A stretch of 15,279 bases of DNA, taken from assembly GCA_047627915.1 (NCBI GenBank), contig JBLHTZ010000055.1, positions 1 through 15,279 on the forward strand, read 5' to 3'. A program made the position numbers and the translations under genes. The stretch comes from NORP294 sp047627915 (lineage in GTDB: Bacteria > Bacteroidota > Bacteroidia > Flavobacteriales_E > Vicingaceae). Shown here piece after piece: positions 8,097 to 14,418 of the stretch. Position 1 is the stretch's first letter; every line of letters starts with the position of its first letter. Below the pieces are notes generated by a model. That model searched no databases and was not told the origin of the DNA. It saw only the letters and a list, made by a program, of their open reading frames with translations.

Positions 8097-8775
8097 TCAC
8101 AAATTTTGCAGTTGATTGATTTCCATTTTTGTCTGTTACCGTCACAAAGTAGAAACCTTTTGTCTTCTTTTCAAATGGAATTGAAACTTCCTTTCCTAGA
8201 ATATTGGTTCTTGAGGTAATTAATTTCCCAGTAATATCATACACTTTTATTTCGCGTGCTACAACATTATTAAGTTTTACAATAACTTGATTGTTTGTAT
8301 AATAAGCTTTGTTTATTTTAATAGACTGCTCTTCAATGTTAACGACAAATTGCTCGCATTCTCCCGGGAACTTATTGGTGTTATTAGGGTATATCGAAGT
8401 ACCACTAACACTCGCACAGGCAGAAAATATGTTGTTACCATTGATGATAAAATCCTTTGCTAAAATATAGGTTCTGCCTTCACCAACTTGCATAATACGA
8501 TTAAAACCAACCAATAAAAGAGTGTCGATAGAAATAGAATTTGAAGTGCCATCTCCTACAGAGTAGTTTATCTTAAACTCGTCTCCTGGTATTAAAGTAT
8601 TGGGACCATTGTTTCTAATTCGAACTTCAATATCAAAAGTATCAATGGTATTATACGTTTTCGTAGAGCTTGGAGATAAAATCGCTAATACTTCAATATT
8701 ACAATCTTGGCCGAATTGAGCATTTATAGTAGAGGACAATAGGAGCGCTATAATTAGTAAATAATAGTATTTCAT
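8086..8775 (-). CDS. Secreted protein with T9SS type A sorting domain
   Basis: This 229-residue protein starts with a signal peptide (MKYYYLLIIALLLSSTINAQ). Residues about 28-110 look like a CARDB/Ig-like beta module (FDIEVRIRNNGPNTLIPGDE). The last 75 or so residues form a typical T9SS C-terminal sorting domain (KVYDITGKLI, then GFYFVTVTDKNG and a basic-polar end KFVISQ). The expected route is Sec export followed by T9SS passage across the outer membrane, with the C-terminal domain removed on attachment or release. The passenger is small and has no catalytic motif I recognise. Its ATG overlaps the stop of the upstream S4 gene as ATGA, and its 3' end overlaps the M1 peptidase gene by 11 bases on the opposite strand. 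Confidence 0.85.
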   Translation of the reverse strand: MKYYYLLIIALLLSSTINAQFGQDCNIEVLAILSPSSTKTYNTIDTFDIEVRIRNNGPNTLIPGDEFKINYSVGDGTSNSISIDTLLLVGFNRIMQVGEGRTYILAKDFIINGNNIFSACASVSGTSIYPNNTNKFPGECEQFVVNIEEQSIKINKAYYTNNQVIVKLNNVVAREIKVYDITGKLITSRTNILGKEVSIPFEKKTKGFYFVTVTDKNGNQSTAKFVISQ

Positions 8776-8975
8776 ATAATGTTTATTTTTTGGTCCAGTA
8801 CTTCGATAATATCGCCTTTTCTTACTTTAAGACGCTTTCTAGTATCAATTTGTCCGTTGCACATGACTTGTTCATCTTCAACTAAGGCTTTTGCCATTCC
8901 TCCAGTCTCAGCAATTCCGGTCAACTTCAACAATTTGATGAGTTCTATGTATTCTTGAGATAGTTCAAAGTTCAT
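8772..8975 (-). CDS. Small S4-domain RNA-binding protein (YbcJ/YaaA-like)
   Basis: At 67 residues this is little more than one S4 RNA-binding domain. EYIELIKLLKLTGIAETGG, then AKALVEDEQVMCNG, then TRKRLKVRKGDIIEV follow the order seen in the stand-alone S4 family of E. coli YbcJ and Bacillus YaaA. These proteins are cytosolic and bind structured RNA, and have been linked to ribosome-related roles. The ATG at 8975 is consistent with family length. It shares an ATGA stop/start overlap with the downstream T9SS-sorted protein, an odd pairing in compartment terms. A perfect TAnnTTTG element lies only four bases upstream of the ATG, so the transcript may be leaderless. Confidence 0.88.
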   Translation of the reverse strand: MNFELSQEYIELIKLLKLTGIAETGGMAKALVEDEQVMCNGQIDTRKRLKVRKGDIIEVLDQKINII

Positions 8976-8979
8976 ACCA

Positions 8980-8987
8980 CAAATTTA
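8980..8987 (-). promoter_or_regulatory. -7 promoter element close to the S4 gene start
   Basis: The minus strand reads TAAATTTG, an exact TAnnTTTG, with only four bases (TGGT) before the ATG at 8975. If used, transcription would begin at or very near the start codon. No TTG is visible at -33, so a chance match in AT-rich DNA is possible. Confidence 0.4.
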
Positions 8988-8996
8988 AAGAAAGCA

Positions 8997-9026
8997 TTGC
9001 TTTGGTATATGCTACTTTGAGCTTTG
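8997..9026 (+). promoter_or_regulatory. Candidate promoter of the DUF3108 gene
   Basis: A TTG at 8997-8999 is followed after 19 bases by GAGCTTTG (9019-9026), a one-mismatch version of TAnnTTTG. The element ends 19 bases before the ATG at 9046, the same distance as at other genes in the window. It is divergent from the S4 promoter within a 70-base gap. Confidence 0.4.
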
Positions 9027-9045
9027 TTTCGTTAATTTGAATCTT

Positions 9046-9858
9046 ATGAAATTTATATTTTGTCTGCTATTCGGAATTGCATCCTTTTCAACTTTTGGTC
9101 AAAGTTGTTCGATTGAAAATACAAGCTTTAAATTTGGTGAAAGAGTAGATTATACAATTTACTACCATTTGGCAGGTGTTTGGGTTGGAGCCGGTGAAGT
9201 ATTCTTTCGTGTTGATTCCTTGAACGTTAAAGGTCAAGACTTTTATCACTTTAACAGCGAAGGGAAAACGTTTAGGAAATATGATTGGGTGTATAAGGTA
9301 AGGGATCAATATGAAACCTATATGAACGTGAATACCATGAAGCCACTTCGCTTTAAGCGAAAAGTAAACGAGGGAGGAACGCACATACGTGAAGATTATA
9401 TTTTTAATTACCCAAAAGAAGTTGCCTACACCTTACGACAAATGGAGGAAGACGAGCCATTTGTGAAAGATACTGTGGAATTACCGGACTGCTCTTATGA
9501 TGTGCTGAGCATGATTTACGTCGCTAGAAATTTGGATTATTCCAACCTTGCGAAAGGAGATAAAATACCGATTAAAATATTCTTAGATAACGAGTCTCAC
9601 GATAGTTATATTGAGTTTTTAGGCAGAGAGAATTTAAAAATTAAGAATGTTGGTGAATTTCGATGCATTGTATTTTCTCCCCTTTTAATTGAAGGAACCA
9701 TTTTTAATGCCGGTGATGGAATGACAGTTTACGTAACTGATGATCAGAATCGTGTACCATTACTCATCGAAACTCCAATATTGGTTGGTTCTATAAAAGC
9801 TAGGGTAAACAAAATGGAAGGGTTGAGGTTTCCGTTGACTTCAAGAATTGGCGATTAA
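9046..9858 (+). CDS. Exported DUF3108 family protein
   Basis: This 270-residue protein has a signal peptide (MKFIFCLLFGIASFSTFGQ) and a beta-rich body resembling DUF3108: FGERVDYTIYYHLAGVWVGAGE near the N-terminus, YDWVYKVRDQYETYMN, then LRFKRKVNEGG and DVLSMIYVARNLDYS. The function of this envelope family is not established. I see no catalytic motif. The frame extends upstream to a TTG at 9037, but the ATG at 9046 starts directly at the basic n-region of the signal peptide and is preferred. A cysteine near the cleavage site is not in a proper lipobox (GQSC), so type I processing is more likely than lipidation. Its stop overlaps the convergent DUF493 gene's stop within the shared bases TTAA. 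Confidence 0.82.
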   Translation: MKFIFCLLFGIASFSTFGQSCSIENTSFKFGERVDYTIYYHLAGVWVGAGEVFFRVDSLNVKGQDFYHFNSEGKTFRKYDWVYKVRDQYETYMNVNTMKPLRFKRKVNEGGTHIREDYIFNYPKEVAYTLRQMEEDEPFVKDTVELPDCSYDVLSMIYVARNLDYSNLAKGDKIPIKIFLDNESHDSYIEFLGRENLKIKNVGEFRCIVFSPLLIEGTIFNAGDGMTVYVTDDQNRVPLLIETPILVGSIKARVNKMEGLRFPLTSRIGD

Positions 9859-10127
9859 AGCGCCATCAATCCTTCTATTTCTGCTGCTTTTTCGTAGCGC
9901 TCAATAATTCCGTCGGCACTTAGCATTAATTCTTTTGCACTTACACTCACAAAATTTCCCTTGCTACTTTGTTTTAAGCTCACTTGCGCTTCGGTGCCAA
10001 ATAATGCTTCTACTTGAGCTAATTTTTGATTGTCAGAAGGAACTATGAATTTGAAAAAATAGACTCGAGGCCATTCTTTGTTTGCTTCTAGCTTCTCTTT
10101 AAGTGCTGAGTAATCTATCTTTGCCAT
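9855..10127 (-). CDS. DUF493 (YbeD-like) small protein
   Basis: This 90-residue protein matches DUF493/YbeD, a small ferredoxin-like (ACT-like) fold thought to have a regulatory role. The recognisable parts are LEANKEWPRVYFFKFIVPSD, SLKQSSKGNFVSVSA and the final helix with IIERYEKAAEIEG. It is cytosolic, with no signal peptide. The start codon overlaps the stop codon of the upstream HEAT-repeat gene as TAATG, so the two are probably cotranslated and may act together. The molecular role of the family is not settled; E. coli ybeD lies next to lipB, but no lipoate genes are seen here. Confidence 0.85.
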   Translation of the reverse strand: MAKIDYSALKEKLEANKEWPRVYFFKFIVPSDNQKLAQVEALFGTEAQVSLKQSSKGNFVSVSAKELMLSADGIIERYEKAAEIEGLMAL

Positions 10128-10660
10128 TATTCTCCTTCTATTGGTAGGTTTCTAACTACATCTGCCATGCTCACTAGAAGCACTTTTTTGTCTTCATCCT
10201 CTATTTCGTCTGCAGCTTCGATGAGGTCAGACTCAAGTTCAACTAGTTCATCTTGCGGAAAAGCACTGTCAAAGTTTTCGATGACCGTCAACGCCTCTAA
10301 GCTCGTCATGTAATCACCTTTAATTGCCGCTTTAACAAATACATTTATATAATCAGAACCGTCAATGGCAGATTGCCAAAATGCGGCGACTAAAAAACTT
10401 TGGTAAAATAAAAACTCTTCGTCTTGAATGGCATCGATTAGAACAGGAATGCTTTCTTCATCTTTTAAATCATAAAGAAATTCAATAATAGCCGCCTCTA
10501 CTGTGGGCTCGTCAGTATCGCGCAATAATTCTAAAAGCGCTTTAAAGCTTACCGAATTGCCCTCTTTTCGGTTCTTTTTAATTGCTTCAAGTACAATTTT
10601 AGAATCATCAGATTTAAAATGACTTATGATTTCGTTGATTACGGCTGAATTTTGGCTCAT
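10127..10660 (-). CDS. HEAT-repeat protein
   Basis: This 177-residue, all-helical, acidic cytosolic protein has no signal peptide. HEAT-type helix pairs are visible across residues about 15-110: SKIVLEAIKKNRKEGN, FKALLELLRDTDEPTVEAAII and IPVLIDAIQDEEFLFYQSFLV. The C-terminal third is strongly acidic (ELVELESDLIEAADEIEDED). HEAT arrays are protein-protein interaction scaffolds, so an adaptor role is likely, but the partner is unknown. The obvious candidate is the DUF493 protein, whose ATG overlaps this stop. A perfect TAnnTTTG element lies 17 bases upstream of the ATG. Confidence 0.82.
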   Translation of the reverse strand: MSQNSAVINEIISHFKSDDSKIVLEAIKKNRKEGNSVSFKALLELLRDTDEPTVEAAIIEFLYDLKDEESIPVLIDAIQDEEFLFYQSFLVAAFWQSAIDGSDYINVFVKAAIKGDYMTSLEALTVIENFDSAFPQDELVELESDLIEAADEIEDEDKKVLLVSMADVVRNLPIEGE

Positions 10661-10677
10661 AGCTTTTTATTGGGCTA

Positions 10678-10685
10678 CAAAAGTA
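10678..10685 (-). promoter_or_regulatory. -7 promoter element of the HEAT-DUF493 operon
   Basis: The minus strand reads TACTTTTG, an exact TAnnTTTG, ending 17 bases before the ATG at 10660 within the 79-base gap after the methyltransferase gene. There is no clear -33 TTG. The spacing matches that of the M1 peptidase and lysC promoters here. Confidence 0.48.
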
Positions 10686-10739
10686 ATTAAGTTGTTTCGA
10701 GATTATGTTGTTCTTAAGGAATTTGCGAAATGGAACAAT

Positions 10740-11450
10740 TTATAACTTCTTCAACCGCGCCAAATAGCCTCCATCTTCTTGCTCATAAATAATTTCGCAC
10801 AGCCAATTATTTCTTTTCGCTATTTCAGTTAATTTCTCTTGGTCAATGTATAACCACTGATAAGCAGAGCCTATTTTACCTTCAAAACTCAATTGATAGT
10901 TGAATATTCCGTGGTATTCTTGGTCAAAATCCAATTCAAGTTCTGTGAATGTTAAGTCAGAGGAGTCTAAAATAATTTGCCCGTCTGCTGTTGTTAAGTT
11001 GTGCGCGTGCTGCAAGTATTCATCAAGCTGATGTAAGTTTCCAGCAATGCCTATTCCGTTCATTAAAAAAAGCAAGGTGTCAAAAGCTTGGGTAGGATAG
11101 TATTTTAAAAAGTCTTGGCAGATTGTTTTTTTAACACCTCTTAGCTTCATTATTTCGACTCCATCTGGCGATATATCGAGCCCTGTAATGTCAATTCCGT
11201 TTTCTTGAAGTGCCAAACAGTGCGCTCCTGCTCCTGCACCTACATCTAGAGTTTTTCCTTTGCACAGGGGTAAGGCAATTTTTTCTATCTCAGGGAATTC
11301 TTCAAGAGTTCGAAAGTATATTTCAATGGGCATAGAAGTGATGCTCTCATCATCCATGTGAATGTCAATGGTTGCTTTTTTGTCGCCTTTCCAATACGCC
11401 TTTAGCGCTAAGCCATGTGGGAGCCAAGAGCTAATTTCCTTACTCAACAA
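10740..11450 (-). CDS. Class I SAM-dependent methyltransferase, TTG start
   Basis: This 236-residue protein has a Rossmann methyltransferase core. Motif I is LDVGAGAGAHCLAL (about residues 68-81), followed by the acidic post-I segment DITGLDISPDGVEIMKLRG and a motif IV-like FDTLLFLMNGIGIAG. The substrate is unknown. The conserved family N-terminus (HGLALKAYWKGDK) lies upstream of any ATG in this frame, and an in-frame stop sits at 11484-11486. The start must therefore be a non-ATG codon; tandem TTGs at 11450 and 11447 are the best candidates. The first 11 bases overlap the end of the upstream DNRLRE/T9SS gene, so translation is probably coupled to it. A cytosolic enzyme coupled to a secreted surface protein is unexpected. 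Confidence 0.85.
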   Translation of the reverse strand: MLSKEISSWLPHGLALKAYWKGDKKATIDIHMDDESITSMPIEIYFRTLEEFPEIEKIALPLCKGKTLDVGAGAGAHCLALQENGIDITGLDISPDGVEIMKLRGVKKTICQDFLKYYPTQAFDTLLFLMNGIGIAGNLHQLDEYLQHAHNLTTADGQIILDSSDLTFTELELDFDQEYHGIFNYQLSFEGKIGSAYQWLYIDQEKLTEIAKRNNWLCEIIYEQEDGGYLARLKKL

Positions 11451-12354
11451 TGATTTTTTTCCTAATTGTGCTTTTATTTTGAACTACTGTGACAAGGTAT
11501 ATTCCACTTTCTAAATAATATGTAGGGACTTTAACTGATGAATAATACTTTGGGTAATCCGCTAAAAGTTGGCCTCGAAGATTATGAATTGTTACGTGAG
11601 CTGGGTCATTAGATGGCAATTCGATTGTTAAAAATTCACGCGCTGGGTTTGGTGCAAATCTATATGTGTTAGTCTGTGATTCCGCATGTATGTTGGTGGC
11701 TATTGCGGAGTAATGCACTACTAGTTTTGGTCGTTTTAAACTATCAGGAGCGTCACTAGAGAAGAAGATAAGAGACCTATAATTACTCTCTATTTGTTGT
11801 CTAATTTGTACGCCATAATTGGCCGTGGCATTGTGTATGTCTCCGAATAAGTTAGTTACGTCGATATTAATGTAATCTTGTGTAGAACTTGTAGATGGAG
11901 CAAGTGCGACTTGATTAATGACTGTTGTGCTTGGAGCATTATTCCAGGTAACAGTAGCTTCTGACCATGGAGAAATAACTCTATTAATCCATGCTGCGTT
12001 GGGTCCACCTGTATTTCGATGCATGAACAAACCATAATTGCTATCCACAGCATACAAGGAAAGAAAAGCACTATCGATATTCATTCCCGAAGGAATGTTG
12101 GAAAGGTTAAAAAAGAGTAACCCTCGTACTATGAACGGCGTGTTACTATGAGTTCCTGAATGCGCAGCTAATTGAACATTGGAAGCAAAATTTCGATTTC
12201 GGAAATTATTATAGTTGTAGCTATTAATAAGGGCATCTTTACCTGTTAATGAATCAGGTCGTAAAGTTAATGTGTGCTGCGAAGACGTTGGAAAACTTTG
12301 CGCAGAAACTTTGGTTAAAGCCATGCAACCGGCCAAGAATAATAACAATTTCAT
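11440..12354 (-). CDS. Secreted DNRLRE-domain protein with T9SS sorting domain
   Basis: This 304-residue protein has a signal peptide ending near KVSA-QS (residue 19). Residues about 25-215 fit the DNRLRE (disaggregatase-related, CBM96-like) beta-sandwich: FVRGLLFFNLSNIP-type strands, DSAFLSLYA, the WSEATVTWNNAPS block and a final RPKLVVHYS strand. From about residue 232 (APNPAREFLTIELPSNDPAH, then LRGQLLADY and SGIYLVTVVQNK) it is a textbook T9SS type A sorting domain. It should be exported by Sec and T9SS and displayed on or released from the cell surface. A carbohydrate- or surface-binding role is inferred from the domain class only. Its last 11 bases overlap the methyltransferase start region. 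Confidence 0.87.
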   Translation of the reverse strand: MKLLLFLAGCMALTKVSAQSFPTSSQHTLTLRPDSLTGKDALINSYNYNNFRNRNFASNVQLAAHSGTHSNTPFIVRGLLFFNLSNIPSGMNIDSAFLSLYAVDSNYGLFMHRNTGGPNAAWINRVISPWSEATVTWNNAPSTTVINQVALAPSTSSTQDYINIDVTNLFGDIHNATANYGVQIRQQIESNYRSLIFFSSDAPDSLKRPKLVVHYSAIATNIHAESQTNTYRFAPNPAREFLTIELPSNDPAHVTIHNLRGQLLADYPKYYSSVKVPTYYLESGIYLVTVVQNKSTIRKKIIVE

Positions 12355-12371
12355 AATTTCAATACTTCCTC

Positions 12372-12379
12372 TAAATATA
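12372..12379 (-). promoter_or_regulatory. Weak -7 element of the DNRLRE gene
   Basis: The minus strand reads TATATTTA, one base off TAnnTTTG, ending 17 bases before the ATG at 12354. The distance agrees with the other promoters, but the sequence is AT-rich and no -33 TTG is present, so this is a weak call. Confidence 0.25.
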
Positions 12380-12413
12380 CGTAAAGTAATTTAACTGTTT
12401 CGTAATAAAACTT

Positions 12414-13079
12414 CTATGCCCTACTCCCAAAAATTGAACTACCAATTCGAATCATGTTGGAGCCTTCTTCCATTGCAATGTTATAATCTCCACTCATGCC
12501 CATGCTCAAAATCGTTAGCTCAACATTTTGTGTAGTTTCTTGCTGAATCAACTTATCAAAAAATGACTTTAGATCTTTAAATTCATTTCGTACAACATTC
12601 TCATTGTCTGTATTGGTGGCCATTCCCATAAGGCCAACAACTCTAACATTCGGTAACGCTTTAAACTCTTCGGAATTTAAAAGTTCGATTACTTCTTTTT
12701 CATCCATTCCAAATTTGCTTTCTTCTTTGGCGATGAAAACTTGAAGTAAAACATCAATAACTCTATCGTTTTGAGCGGCTCTCTTGTTAATTTCCTCAAG
12801 TAAGCTAAGCTTGTCTACCGAATGAATCAACGAGACAAAAGGAGCAATGTATTTTGTCTTTTTACTTTGTAAGTGACCAATCATGTGCCATTCAATGTCT
12901 TTCGGTAATTCTTCGGCCTTTGCCTTCATTTCTTGCGGACGATTCTCCCCGAAAATACGCTGTCCTGCAGCATACGCTTCTTCAATGTATGAAGAAGGTT
13001 TGGTTTTAGAAACGGCTACTAACAACACATCGTCTTTAAGTGTAGCTTTAACTTGTTGGAGGTTCTCAGAAATACTCAT
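12414..13079 (-). CDS. yggS: YggS/PROSC-family PLP homeostasis protein
   Basis: This 221-residue cytosolic protein binds pyridoxal phosphate and helps balance free PLP and amino-acid pools; the family has no demonstrated catalytic turnover. The PLP-binding lysine is K25 in AVSKTKP. FGENRPQE, WHMIGHLQSKK, the LLQVFIAKEESKFGM strand and the C-terminal SMGMSGDYNIAMEEGSNMIRIGSSIFGSR region (all within residues 40-221) follow the family closely and keep the phosphate-binding glycine/serine positions. It lies five bases downstream of the DUF1015 gene on the same strand, so the two are probably cotranscribed. The PLP-dependent step of serine synthesis (SerC) is not in the window. Confidence 0.93.
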   Translation of the reverse strand: MSISENLQQVKATLKDDVLLVAVSKTKPSSYIEEAYAAGQRIFGENRPQEMKAKAEELPKDIEWHMIGHLQSKKTKYIAPFVSLIHSVDKLSLLEEINKRAAQNDRVIDVLLQVFIAKEESKFGMDEKEVIELLNSEEFKALPNVRVVGLMGMATNTDNENVVRNEFKDLKSFFDKLIQQETTQNVELTILSMGMSGDYNIAMEEGSNMIRIGSSIFGSRA

Positions 13080-13084
13080 GCTCT

Positions 13085-14329
13085 TTATTTTGTAGAGTAA
13101 ACAGTTAAACCACTTCTAAGTTTTGGCTCAATCCACGTGCTTTTTGGCGGCATGGTTTGGTTTGCATCTGAAATGGTTTTTAATTGATCCATGCTAACCG
13201 GAAAATGAGCAAAGGCTACTTTCGCTTTGCCGCGATCTACCTCCGATTTTAATGCCTCAATTCCTTCTAAGCCTCCCTTAAAATAAACCCTACTGTCAGT
13301 TTTTAAATCGCTAATTCCTAAAATGGGACTTAGAAGGTGGTTGGTTAAGATCGAAACATCTAAACTCTTTACTGGGTCATCTACTTTAAATTGCCCTTCT
13401 TTAGGAATAAGGCAGTACCATTTGTTTTCTATGTACATGCCAATTTCATGAACTTTTTCAGGTCTAAAGGATGGGCCATCTACATAAGCAATCTCAAAAT
13501 TTTCTTGAATTGCATCTAAAAAGGAAGTTACATCATGCTCTCCGATGGTTGTTACCAATCGGTTAAATTCATATATTTTTAGACAGTTTTGAGGAATAAA
13601 ATATCCCATGAAGTAGTCATAGGCTTTTTCCTCTGGTGGGTTTCCATCTGCCTTACGTAAGCTTTTTCCCAATAGTGCAGAAGAGGCTGAACGATGATGA
13701 CCGTCAGCAATATAAATGGATTTAATTTCAGAAAAGCAGGCAGTTAATTTTGCAACCATAGCTTCTTCGTCAATCTTCCAAAATGAGTGTCTATCGCGAT
13801 TAGTCGTGGTAAAATCGTACTCAGGTCGGTCTAAAATTTTCTCGTTAGTAATCCGGTCAATTTTTTCATGATTAGGATACGTAAAGCAAACTGGTTCAGC
13901 ATTAATTTGAACCGTTTCGAGATAGTTCTTGAATATTTTCTCTCGCTTTGTAATGGTAGCTTCATGCTTTTTAATTACATTGGTGTAGTAGTCTCCAACT
14001 GAAGCACAAGCAATAATTCCTAGGAATGGATGACCATCTTTAATTTGCCGATAAACGTAATAACTCTCTTTTTTATCTTGGATTAAAATCTGCTGATTTA
14101 CAAATTCTGTAAAATTCTTTTTTACTTTTTCAAACTTCTCTTTAGAGTTTTTAAATGACTGCTTTTCAATTTTGTAATCTGGGTTTAAGATGTGAAGAAA
14201 AGTAAAAGGATTTTCATCTAACTTTCGAATTAAATCTGGCTTGGTGTATGAAATATAGGAACGAGAAGCTACCAAATGAACTTTATCTCTTGTTGGCCTA
14301 TATGCTTTGAATGGTTTAATATTTGCCAA
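13085..14329 (-). CDS. DUF1015 (COG4198) family protein, TTG start
   Basis: This 414-residue cytosolic protein has an unknown biochemical role. The N-terminus (IKPFKAYRPTRDKVHLVASR) and the central motif IADGHHRSAS (D209, G210, H211, H212, R213) are diagnostic of DUF1015. The start is the TTG at 14329-14327: an in-frame TAA lies at 14342-14344, no ATG lies between, and the residues after the TTG align with the usual family N-terminus. It is followed by yggS after five bases and preceded by serA, from which it is separated by a terminator. The association with phosphoglycerate dehydrogenase genes, which I recall from other Bacteroidota, suggests a role around serine metabolism. That is inference, not demonstrated. 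Confidence 0.87.
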   Translation of the reverse strand: MANIKPFKAYRPTRDKVHLVASRSYISYTKPDLIRKLDENPFTFLHILNPDYKIEKQSFKNSKEKFEKVKKNFTEFVNQQILIQDKKESYYVYRQIKDGHPFLGIIACASVGDYYTNVIKKHEATITKREKIFKNYLETVQINAEPVCFTYPNHEKIDRITNEKILDRPEYDFTTTNRDRHSFWKIDEEAMVAKLTACFSEIKSIYIADGHHRSASSALLGKSLRKADGNPPEEKAYDYFMGYFIPQNCLKIYEFNRLVTTIGEHDVTSFLDAIQENFEIAYVDGPSFRPEKVHEIGMYIENKWYCLIPKEGQFKVDDPVKSLDVSILTNHLLSPILGISDLKTDSRVYFKGGLEGIEALKSEVDRGKAKVAFAHFPVSMDQLKTISDANQTMPPKSTWIEPKLRSGLTVYSTK

Positions 14330-14344
14330 GTTGTTTATTTTTTA

Positions 14345-14352
14345 CGAAGATA
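14345..14352 (-). promoter_or_regulatory. Weak -7 element of the DUF1015-yggS operon
   Basis: The minus strand reads TATCTTCG, one mismatch to TAnnTTTG, ending 15 bases before the TTG start at 14329. It sits just beyond the serA terminator, where a separate promoter would be needed. No -33 TTG is visible. Confidence 0.28.
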
Positions 14353-14357
14353 ATGAC

Positions 14358-14392
14358 AAAAAAAAAACTGCCGTCATTTTATGACAGCAGTT
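14358..14392 (-). terminator. Rho-independent terminator after serA
   Basis: An inverted repeat at 14366-14392 pairs AACTGC with GCAGTT, then GTCAT with ATGAC across one C/A mismatch, around a TTT loop. Ten A's at 14358-14367 become a U-run on the minus-strand transcript, directly after the stem. It lies between the serA stop (14419) and the DUF1015 start. The flank on the other side is also T-rich, so weak bidirectional function is possible, although no plus-strand gene approaches it. Confidence 0.82.
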
Positions 14393-14418
14393 AATTTGTT
14401 TATTTGATTTTTATAGGG

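Noticed and set aside
9088..9384. 98-codon minus-strand frame inside the DUF3108 gene
   Set aside because: Fully antisense to a supported exported protein, with no conserved features.
11856..12071. 71-codon frame within the DNRLRE gene
   Set aside because: Alternative-frame shadow of a clearly domain-containing gene.
12325..12354. LAGC at residues 7-10 of the DNRLRE protein as a lipoprotein signal
   Set aside because: The hydrophobic stretch before the cysteine is too short, and a normal type I cleavage site (KVSA-QS) follows; T9SS cargo is not usually lipidated this way.
12883..13095. 70-codon plus-strand frame over yggS
   Set aside because: Antisense to the conserved YggS N-terminus.
14366..14392. 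Inverted repeat near serA as an operator or mobile-element end
   Set aside because: The adjacent A-run and position just after the serA stop fit a simple intrinsic terminator; no transposase or target duplication is nearby.
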